From NCBI GenBank assembly GCA_946122785.1, contig CAMGYJ010000002.1:20186492-20250491 (forward strand): a stretch of 64,000 nucleotides of DNA, in the 5' to 3' direction. The notes below the pieces were generated by a model. It ran no database searches, was not told where the DNA came from, and worked only from the letters and a program-made list of their open reading frames with translations. Made by a program: the position numbers and the translations under genes. This document shows positions 55,627 through 64,000 of this stretch, in pieces; within the stretch, counting starts at the first letter, position 1, and each line of letters opens with the position of its first letter. This stretch comes from Linum tenue (lineage: Eukaryota > Streptophyta > Magnoliopsida > Malpighiales > Linaceae).

Positions 55627-58256
55627 ATGGGAGGAGGAAGTACCAGAAGCTCAAAGCTGAAGAAGGTAGCCCGGAAAATGGTGGTGGCAGCATGTGGCTC
55701 TTTCTCCTCCTCTACCATGTCTTCTTCTCCTCTTCCTCCTTCTACCATTCATTCTTCCTCTCTCAGTGTAAGTCAGTCCGTCAACTCCACTTCTCTCTTC
55801 CCGATTCCATCTTTCTTCTGCTGCTGCATTCTCCAAGGTTTCTCCTTTCCTAACAAACTTGCATGACAGGGTTTATTGTTAGTTAGTTTTCCTCATTCAT
55901 TCATTCTTCACCTCCTCAATCAAACGCATAATAAAGCATATTCCTTTATTCATGTATTTATCTTCTATATGTGCCTAGCGTATGTTCTTCGGCCTTGTTA
56001 AGCCTTATCAGTCATTTCATACTTCAAATTTTCTGTCTTTGATCATGCAACCAGAAAATCGGCAGATTCGTCTCTCTCGCTCTCTCTCTCTCTCTCCATC
56101 TGTCCCTGTCTATGAATTTCCTGTTCAAAAAATTAGTTAGGCGTGAGCTAATACTCTGCTAGTTATGTTGACAGATCTCATCAGTTTGTCCAACAACAGC
56201 AGCCTCTTCAACTACAAATAGTCCAGAGGAATACGATGATCAAGACACCATCATCCACAACTTCAAGGGCAACATTACCAGTAACGTGAATTCTAAGGTA
56301 AGCAGAAAACTGTTTGTTTCCGTTGTAAAAAGCATTCATCAGCCGTTACATTCACTATAGGAATCCAATGCCTTAACTTTGGCCTGCTGTTCTTTCCCCC
56401 TTGCTTTAGCAAGTGATCAATGTTGACAAATATTCGCTTTGTCCTCTCTGTTTCCTATTTCTACCTACTTTTCTGGTCTAGATTCTTCCCTGGTTTCCCA
56501 CTCTATTCTCTTACAAATGAGGCTAGCTACTCCCTTTTCTTTATGGTAATATATAAAATTACAGTAGGAAAAGTTCATCTTCATTCATTCAAATTCAACA
56601 AATCTCTATTCCCTCAAATCACCACCAGAAAATGAAGCTGTACGTATGCTTATACCGTTATACTGGCTCTAAATTAATACCAATTACATACCAATCTCAA
56701 CATTCTAAACCCTCATCATCATTGCATATCCCACTGCCTTAAAGGTCCCTTCACCCCACAACCCCTATAATAATGATTGCATGAATTCCCACCAAGTCCT
56801 GCCGAAACAAACAATCTTAACAATAGGACCACATCAGTACTAGACCAATTTCATATTCTTGTAGCCACAGATTGCACGCGTGTATGTAAAAAGGACTAAC
56901 AAGTAATGAGTATCGAACCGTGTGTTTGTTAGTGATATCTAACCTTGTGTTATTGTTTCTGTTTGGTGGCAGCAGAGCATGTGTGCAATATGCCTAGAAG
57001 CTTTGAACTACAGCAACGGGGACAGTCCAGGTCAAGCCATATTCACAGCTCAGTGCTCCCACGCCTTCCACTTCGCCTGCATTTCCTCCAACGTCCGCCA
57101 TGGCAGCGTCACCTGCCCCATCTGCCGGGCCCATTGGACCCAACTCCCCCGCAATCTCAACAACCCACCTTGTTGCCTTCCCTCCACCCAAAACGACCCG
57201 GTATTTCAGATCCTCGATGAGTCCATAGCCCATTTCCGCGTCCACCGCCGGTCCTTCCTTCGCTCCGCCCGTTACGACGACGACGACCCAGTTGACCCGG
57301 ACCACATCCCCACCATTTCCCGCCTTCATTTCTCCCTGCAACATCACTCACAGCTTCTACCAGGAACATCATCTTCGCATTTCAACAGAAGAATGACAGC
57401 GGCTAATGCTACAGCTACTGCTTGTCTTTCAGTGAAACTGATAAACCAACCAGCAACCGACTTGGTCCTCGTTGCTAGCCCCAATGGTCCACATTTACGT
57501 CTTCTCAAGCAGTCCATGGCATTGGTTGTCTTCTCTCTTCGACCGATCGACCGTTTGTCCATTGTGACGTACTCCTCCGCTGCAGCCAGAGTCTTCCCTC
57601 TGAGGCGAATGACGTCATACGGCAAAAGAACAGCACTTCAAGTCATCGACCGGATATTCTACATGGGGCAAGCTGATCCAAGTGAAGGGCTGAAGAAGGG
57701 GATCAAAGTGCTGGAAGATCGTGCACACAAGAACCCACATTGCGGCATCTTGCATCTTTCGGACACACCAACAAGAGCATGTCATGTTGTAGCTCTGCAT
57801 ACTTCATTTCCGGTCCATCGGTTCCATGTGGGATTCGGGTTTGGTGCTTCGAATGGGTTCGTGATGCATGAGTTTGAGGACTTCTTGGGGGGGATACTTG
57901 GAGGTGTTATAAGAGATGTTCAGCTGAGAATCGGTGGCGATAGGAGCAAGATCATGAAGCTTGGTGACCTTAGAGGTGGTGAAGAGAGGCGGTTCCTGTT
58001 GGATTTGGGAGATTATGGGGAGGTGATCTCAGTGGAGTACAGCTACAATGAGGGTGGGATTGATGAATGTACAAGGACAGGCGAAGCTGTGGTGAGTTTA
58101 GGAGAGAAAAGTGAGACTCATGGTAGTGACGTGGAAGCTTCTGAGAGGGATGCGAGTATGGTTAGTGGAAGGACTAGTAGTGTTGAGAGCTGGGATTACC
58201 ATAATCCGTACATGGCTAGAAGATGGGCTAAGCATTTGCATGGCTACAGAATGTGA
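55627..58256 (+). CDS. WAV3-family RING finger protein with degenerate vWA domain
   Basis: WAV3-family proteins are plant RING E3 ubiquitin ligases with a von Willebrand A domain, some acting in root gravitropism and waving. Exons: 55627-55767, 56175-56297, 56973-58256, GT-AG and all phase 0, 515 residues. Exon 1 is basic and Ser-rich (MGGGSTRSSKLKKVARKM). The RING-H2 finger starts at residue 92 (CAICLEA ... CSHAFHFACI ... CPICRAHW), with all zinc ligands present. The vWA-like domain (about 235-360) keeps the family landmarks SMALVVFSLRPIDRLSIVTYSS, ARVFPLRRMT and GLKKGIKVLEDR. However, the MIDAS motif expected as DVSGSM reads VASPNG, and the G-T-N loop reads ADPS, so metal binding is probably lost. 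The third exon has a tandem CAGCAG acceptor that could add or drop one Gln. A truncated paralogue of exon 1 lies at 50099. I cannot assign the exact WAV3 clade member. Confidence 0.88.
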
Positions 58257-58581
58257 GATGACAACCAGAAGTTCGAGACGTCTACGTCCATTTATGAGCA
58301 CAACAATTTCTGGAAGGCGTCTGATAGGCGTGTCCAAACCAACCAAGCTGCAAGCTGCGCAGAATACAAAAATAGAAAAGTCTGTATAAGGGTGTATAAA
58401 ATGATTCTATATGGACATGGAACAACGCATACAATTAATGGAAATTTCAATTCTTTTCTATCTGATTTTCTCATCAGTGATTCAACTTAGTTTCCCTGAA
58501 CTATCAGAAAATAAGTTATCCATCACATACTAACAAGTGAATCCATTGATCGGGAAAAGAAATGATTCCGAGCCACTTCAC
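58257..58581. other. 3' flank between WAV3-like gene and PPR pseudogene
   Basis: Contains the presumed 3' UTR of the WAV3-like gene and the end of the convergent PPR pseudogene. Nothing else is seen. Confidence 0.4.
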
Positions 58582-60502
58582 CTATGCCCTCAATGGAATA
58601 TCATCTTGATACGCTAGTTCAGGGATGGTTGTTGGAGCATCATCATTGCACTCTTTGATCATGGGTAGCATCATCTCCTTAACGAAGCTAAAGATTTCCT
58701 TAGCTTGCGGATGGAATCCGTCTCCAACCAAAAACATATGATTCTTCCCTACACTCTGTATCTAACTAAAGCCTGGTTCTTTCTTGACATCACATTCCTT
58801 CATCTTTTTTCTTAATTGTGCAAACTCACTCAACTTACTACCTGGTCCATATATTAGCCAACAGCACGTAACGCCCAGAGTTTGTTAGTTCCAACTTGTT
58901 TAGCTCGTCAACCATCTGAGTTGTCACTGCCACATCCCCATGCAATCTACAAGCACTCAACAATGCTCGTAATACAGCACCAACGAGCTCATGCTGCAGT
59001 ATTTTAGAAACCACTTCCATGACTTTACTCACTTGCTGCCCTACCTAGAATGTCCACAAGGCACCAATACTGCTCAGCACTTGGTTCTACTCCATATATA
59101 CCACTCACTGAATCAAAAAGCTGTTGACCTCTCTAGACAAGACCTGCGCGGTTACACGCTAATAAGACTCCAAGATATGCAATTTTTTCAGTTTGCATCC
59201 AGATCTCAGAAAGTGTAAGTGTGCAAAAACTAGCAGTGCATGTTGAGCATATCCATGGTTTGAGTAAGCTAAAAGCATTGCAGTCTGAGAAACTGTCCTT
59301 GAATTCGATCTGGTAAAAAGCAAACCTAGCTGATTGGAGATCCCCACATCTGGAATAAGCGGTGACAAGAGCATTCGCTAGAAATAAGTAAAGCTCAAAC
59401 CCATGAAGGACAATCAAGGCACGAGTCTGTATGAGCTCCAATATGGAGTTGCAGGAAGACAAGATGCTAGTCAGAGAAGATTCATACAGGTTGCAACTCG
59501 ATTGCAGCATCAGGGAGACATGATGCAAGGCTTGACCTTGAGAACCATTTCTTGCATACACATCTAGTACAGCATTCCAATTAACAATATTTTTTATTGG
59601 CAAAGAAGTGAAAAGCTTACTAGTTTCAGCTACAATGCCATGTTCAGCATATGCTGTGATCATGGAGTTCCATGCGTCTGTGTCCTTTGTAGGCATTGCA
59701 TTAAAATATTCTCCATCAAAATCCCGTGCTTGGCAGACTACTGACCATTGTCATCCAAGATATCTCATTCTTCTGAGGCATGGAATTAAATAGCTGAACT
59801 GCTTCGTCCAGTCTATTAGCAGAAAGAAAACCGAACAGCATAATTTTTCAAGAACATGGATTTCTCTGAGGCGTCAAGTTGAAAACTTGACAAGGCTCAT
59901 CAATTTGGTCCACGTCAGTGCACGAATTGACCCTTATAGTCCAAGAAACGACATTTCTATGAGGCTTCAGATCAAAAAAATTGACGAGCTTGATCAATGT
60001 GACCATTCTGCTTACAACCCGCAACAGTAACCGTCCAGGATACCACATTCTTGTCCGACATTAGATGAAACGGAAAAAGAACCTCATCGACATCCCCAAT
60101 CTTTAAACAGCCGGAAACCAAACTGGTCCAAGAGATGACATCTCTATCCCTATGCACCATGCGATCAAAAACATGACCAGCCTTGTGGACATTCCCATTT
60201 ACCAACCTCGACAAGGCCACAGATCGCGGAGGGGGGGGGGGGGATCAGCGACAAAGGTTGAGTCATTCATAGCCGAAAACGAGCTTCCAGATTGCAGAAA
60301 CACACGATTGTGCACAAGGCCAAGCGGAACACGGATTGTGGGTATGAAAAAGTTCGGTGAGGCATTTCGTCGAACAGCTTGCTTGCATGTTGCACTCCAG
60401 CGAGGTGAGTAAATAGCCGTGAGGCAGAGGCGGTAGATGAGCAGCTGGGTTCGAGTCGGGAGTGGAGAGGGAAGAAAGAGAGGAGAGGTAGCTGCGATTC
60501 AT
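58582..60502 (-). pseudogene. Pentatricopeptide repeat (PPR) protein pseudogene, E-class
   Basis: Intact members of this family edit or process organellar RNA. The minus strand shows an N-terminal leader (from about 60502), then PPR motifs in several frames: VFDRMVHRDRDVISWTSLV, MSDKNVVSWTVTVAG, DTDAWNSMITAYAEHG, IVNWNAVLDVYARNG, LVTAYSRCGDLQSARFAF, then LLSACRLHGDVAV, YVLLANIWTR. After a TAG the frame continues with SEFAQLRKKMKE, VKKEPGFS and, past another TAG where Trp is expected, NHMFLVGDGFHPQAKEIF: the E/E+ motifs, ending at a stop at 58582. Many frameshifts and stops (a G run of 13 at about 60231 among them) show that it is dead. There is no DYW domain. Confidence 0.85.
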
Positions 60503-60895
60503 CCCAAAGACAAAGAGACAGAAACTTGGGGCGGCGGAATTCAACTTGAAGGCCATCCCGTCACTATCGTCTACATCTGGCGGGAATTTCAGCAAATGCT
60601 AATAAACTACTCGATTCCTATACTTCCTTCCCGCGCTTCTTTTTCAGCCTTGGAAACTGGAAGGCCGGGCCTGCATTTCCTCTTGTCAAATAAAAATGGG
60701 CTCACAAGCCCAAAAGGCTTATTCGTTTAATATGGACTCACAAGCCCAAAAGCCTTATTAATTTGAGGATTTAACTCAAACATGCATGCAGTACATATAA
60801 CCACGTACGTACCACGTTATTTTTAACTTAACCGCTAATTGATTCTACATTTCCACTTAATAACCCTCCCTCTTTAATCCAATAACCGACGACAG
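60503..60895. other. Spacer with repeated GGGCTCACAAGCCC motif
   Basis: GGGCTCACAAGCCCAAAAGG (60699-60718) and GGACTCACAAGCCCAAAAGC (60734-60753) form a short direct repeat whose core is palindromic. TGGGCC/GGGCTT words resemble site II promoter elements and may be the relict PPR promoter. No gene is seen. Confidence 0.35.
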
Positions 60896-61429
60896 TTATT
60901 GACCGATGGAGCGGCAAAGAACCCTAATAGCCTCGCAAAGAACCACCAGCATCTTGTTCCGATTCTCCATGGGCTGCCACGTGGACTTCGAAAACGCAGC
61001 GTCGCATCTCCTGGCCTGAGCCGCCACTTCCGCCGCCTGCGACGCCAGCGCGCCGTACGACTTGTCGCTCAACGCGCTGCTGAGAAGCAACATGTCGTAA
61101 CTGACCGACAGGTAACACATCTCGCATATGTGCAGCCGCTTTTGACCGGCCCGGCCCACGGGTTGGTTCGTGAGGTCGGAGATGTAGATGTAGGTCGAAC
61201 CGGATGTGTTGCCGACCAGCCGGACAGCTGTACCGACCATCGTGGTCTCGTTGGTGGTGGTGGTGGCGGTTTGTGGGTCGGCGGAGAACGCCTCCACGCA
61301 GAGAGAGGGCAAGGAGGTTTGGTTGCAGATGTCATGGACCAGCGGCGACGGCTGAGATGGGACGGCGGCGGCGGCGGTTAAGAGTACGAGGAGGAGTGGA
61401 GTGAAAGGGAATGGTAAGGAAGAAGGCAT
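60896..61429 (-). CDS. PMEI/invertase-inhibitor domain protein, secreted
   Basis: A single-exon gene of 177 residues, normal for the pectin methylesterase inhibitor / invertase inhibitor family. Such proteins act in the cell wall or vacuole by binding pectin methylesterase or acid invertase. Seen: a hydrophobic signal peptide (about 1-24, FTPLLLVLLTAAAAVPS); the first conserved Cys pair C35 and C44 in the family pattern CNQTSLPSLC; the second pair formed by C102 or C105 (LHICEMCY) with C142 (RRCDAAF); and a helix-bundle pattern with Ala/Leu spacing between. Extra Cys (one of 102/105, plus 165 and 172) are unusual. Which of the two enzymes it inhibits cannot be told from sequence. The N-terminal Met follows a 5' leader with no nearer in-frame ATG. 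Confidence 0.8.
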   Translation of the reverse strand: MPSSLPFPFTPLLLVLLTAAAAVPSQPSPLVHDICNQTSLPSLCVEAFSADPQTATTTTNETTMVGTAVRLVGNTSGSTYIYISDLTNQPVGRAGQKRLHICEMCYLSVSYDMLLLSSALSDKSYGALASQAAEVAAQARRCDAAFSKSTWQPMENRNKMLVVLCEAIRVLCRSIGQ

Positions 61430-62010
61430 GTTATTGTACGTTGTGGGCTCGTTGAGTTTGATTTGATTCGTTCTTTTTGTCCTTTTGGAGGGGCGAATGC
61501 ATGGAGTGGTAAAGGATATTTAAAGGAGGCATTATCGCCAATTGGAAAATTTAAATTTAGTGGCCACTTATTCTATTGCATTGAACATGATGTGTTGTGT
61601 TGTGAACAAGGTAATTAAAGGAGAGATTAACTATTTGGTGCAATGGTTCCTAGATCGAGTACTGATGCATGTGTTATGTTTTGTACCAAACTTTTGCGCG
61701 ACTTCACCTTTCTTTTGTAGTGCAGATGTAATTAATTATTGGGTAATTTCTATTTTTTATCCAATTTTTTTAAATTCTTTTATATTATCCAAATCTATTG
61801 AAATACTAAGAATCAATGGAATATTAACTTTCAGTTAACAAATTTTTTTGTCAATATAATACTGACTTGGAAGAGACACATGAAGGTCAACATTCCAAAA
61901 TTTTAGTATTTTAACTAAGCAAAGAGTTATAAAAGAATTTTAGGGATATGTATAGTTGGAACTAGGCCTGTATGATCCGACACATATGGTTAATATTATT
62001 GCAGGAAGGC
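61430..62010. other. AT-rich upstream region of the PMEI-like gene
   Basis: The promoter of the minus-strand PMEI-like gene must lie in the first few hundred bases. A TATTTAAA-type box (on the minus strand TTTAAATAT) lies near 61517-61525, about 90 bases before the ATG. Otherwise AT-rich with no gene. Confidence 0.4.
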
Positions 62011-62693
62011 TCTCTATGGGTGGCGTGGATCACTCAATATAAATTGAAGAGCAGGGATCTCTGGTCCTATTCCTGTACATCAGGATCATAGAACTGGAGG
62101 AAGCTCTTGAAGATGAGGAGTAGGGTGGAAGCAATGATCTCAGTCTGTGATAATGTCATCTTGTTTGATAATGCTGTTGTGCCTCGATACTCAATCAGGA
62201 AGGTTTGGAAGTCACTTCGTCCTTATCAGCAACGGGTACCATGGTGGAAAATCTTGTGGAAGGGAGTGGCTATTCCTAGAAACAGGGTTATCACATGGCT
62301 GGTAGTCAGGGTAAGCATTAACACAAAAAGGAAGATATTGAAATGGGGATTCTCGGGTGATCTATCATGTTGTCTTTGCCAATCAGGGCGGGTTATCTGG
62401 CCGGCGTGGGTGAGCCACATATGGAGAGAGCGATGCAGGAGCCTGTATGCATGAGAAGTTAAGGATTATCAGGTCTTGTTGAAAGCTATTCAGGGAGAGA
62501 TAGAGTGTGTGTTGGGTTTACAGAGGGTCTCCTTGTTTTGGTTAATTAATCTGCCTTAGAGATTCCATTTTGATAGGTTTTGTTCTTGCTTTGTTCGTAC
62601 TTATAGGTTGATTAAGCCTAGTTAGCAGGGCAGTTGCTAACAACCTTTTTTGATGAATAAAGATCTCATCGATTCATAAAATAAAATAAAAAA
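62011..62693 (+). mobile_element. LINE relict: zf-RVT region with internal deletion
   Basis: The plus-strand frame reads SLWVAWITQYKLKSRDLW, then after a TAG in place of Trp NWRKLLKMR, later WWKILWKGVAIPRNRVITW, INTKRKILKWGF and CCLCQSG. This is the reverse-transcriptase zinc-binding (zf-RVT) segment of plant LINE ORF2. It then jumps directly to IWRERCRSLY, normally further downstream, so an internal deletion is likely. A degraded poly(A) (AAATAAAATAAAAAA) ends it near 62693. No target duplication was found. It is older than the LINE at 39831. Confidence 0.75.
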
Positions 62694-64000
62694 CGAGTTA
62701 CAAAATTATTAACTAAAAATGGTTAATATTTTGATGTATTATGAAAGATTTGGTTAATTAATAACATTTTAATAGGTCTGAATAATATTAAAAAAATCTG
62801 AAAATATTTGGATAAAAAATAGAGATTACCCTTAATTATTTTAAGTTCTCATGCTCAAACATAGAGAGAAAGTATGATAGTGGTTGAGACTCAAGTTTGA
62901 ATTAAATCGAAGTGAAAATATTTTATTTTAATACGATCTGAAATTAACTTTTTCACTCGATATTGTCACATTTCAAAATTATGTCGAGTTTTGAAAATAT
63001 TAACGTTGAATGTTGTACATTGGTACTCCAGTTTGTATACATGGACACTAGTGTCGGCAATAATCCTATATTTGTTCATCTTTCTTTCTTCCGCAATTCA
63101 ATTATGAGAACTAGTTTTGTTTTGGTTTACACTTTACATGGGAAAAAAAAACTCTTTGTGGTTAAAAGTAAAACTACCTTGTATATGTAATGTTATGGTA
63201 CAATTAAAATCAGTTAGTACATTTACCTTTTTTTACAAATATATAGTACAAACTGAATTTGTACATGTATGTTAATACAAACTAAATTTGTGTCATAACA
63301 TAAAAAATACAAATTCATTTATGATACAAATTAAACTTGTAACTTCAACGTTATAGTACAAGTCAATATGTATCTCAAAGTACCAATACTTTAATTTAGA
63401 CTATAGTAAAAATTGGTCTATTCAATTATAGCCTTATATATATTAAGAAAACGGGCTAAGTATTTTATTAATGTTGAATTGTTCTTGCATTAACATCCTC
63501 TCATCAGTCATCACATGTTCTGTATTGTCAAAATCAAAAGGACACTCACATGTTGTGTTCATCACATCATCCTCCATTTTCCCCACTTTCTATGTCTCTT
63601 TTCCATTACCTGTTTTGGGTAGCACGGGTAAATTTCATTTACCTTTCCTAACGTTTTCACCAAACAGTAAGAAGAGGGTTCTTGAATTTGAAACACTAGT
63701 TATTGAGAATTTGGGTGCAAAGGAACAATCTAATGTATTAAAATGATTTGATACTTACCCGTGTGTAAGTCCTAGCATTAGGATAGTCAATGAATTAAAA
63801 CCTAAATATACATAATATTTGTGGAGATTAATGATCCTATAAAAAAAGGATAATCCATAACATGAAACTAAAATATACATAATGTTTGTAGCGATAAGTG
63901 GTTTATAACGAGACGTAAGGGTAGAGTGGTAACACAATACTCAAACTACCAACAGGCAAATTCCCTGATCATGGGTACACATAAAAATAGCAACTAATTA
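62694..64000. other. AT-rich intergenic region
   Basis: No gene is supported. 63230-63400 has a loose array of TACAAA(C/T)T(A/G)AA.TTGTA-type words. Two AAATATACATAAT(A/G)TTTGT copies lie at about 63806 and 63873. Confidence 0.4.

Noticed and set aside
1..64000. CRISPR arrays, operons, bacterial riboswitches, tRNA or rRNA genes
   Set aside because: The window is plant nuclear DNA; the repeats lack CRISPR spacing and no tRNA cloverleaf or rRNA sequence was recognised by eye.

Overview
This is a plant nuclear window, most likely from a eudicot. Genes have GT-AG introns with T-rich interiors. They encode plant-only proteins: ent-kaurene synthase, an APO chloroplast protein, a BRI1-like receptor kinase, a WAV3-family RING protein, a PPR pseudogene and a PMEI-like protein. 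The receptor kinase and kaurene synthase look closest to rosid (poplar/castor-type) proteins as I remember them; the species cannot be fixed from sequence alone.

Layout. Positions 1-25140 are almost all transposable-element DNA. Two Mutator-like elements (MULEs) of one TIR family lie side by side (446-7128 and 7180-9636). The first carries a decayed Copia element (628-5343) and an hAT-type element (5949-6491). The second is a Pack-MULE holding a piece of a PWWP-domain gene, interrupted by a poly(A) retroposon. Next come a Copia relict, a possible Helitron end and a small TIR element (10769-11563). An element of about 13 kb with matching ends (11941-25133) follows. It holds intron-like tandem repeats, a small broken two-exon ORF, opposed arrays of an ATATCC motif and telomere-like repeats. 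Inside it sits a young Gypsy-type retrotransposon (15786-23339) that encodes gag-protease only.

Positions 26281-30319 hold a 14-exon ent-kaurene synthase gene (gibberellin pathway). Positions 30320-36700 are intergenic, with two MITE-like elements, a degenerate repeat block that may be a solo LTR, and a minisatellite. The APO gene is at 37046-38745. Positions 38746-49640 are AT-rich and hold a young 5'-truncated LINE, a long inverted repeat, a third MULE of the same TIR family with a DUF632-like gene fragment, and an hAT-type MITE.

Positions 49640-61430 are the second gene-rich part: a truncated copy of the WAV3-like gene's first exon, the single-exon BRL2 receptor kinase, the full WAV3-like gene, a PPR pseudogene on the minus strand and a PMEI/invertase-inhibitor-like gene on the minus strand. 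The end (61430-64000) is AT-rich with a LINE relict.

The host genes are independent and do not form an operon or pathway. The notable biology is the layering of elements, gene capture by one MULE family, the non-autonomous gag-pro retrotransposon, and the inverted motif arrays inside the large element. Exon limits were set by eye from reading frame and splice consensus.
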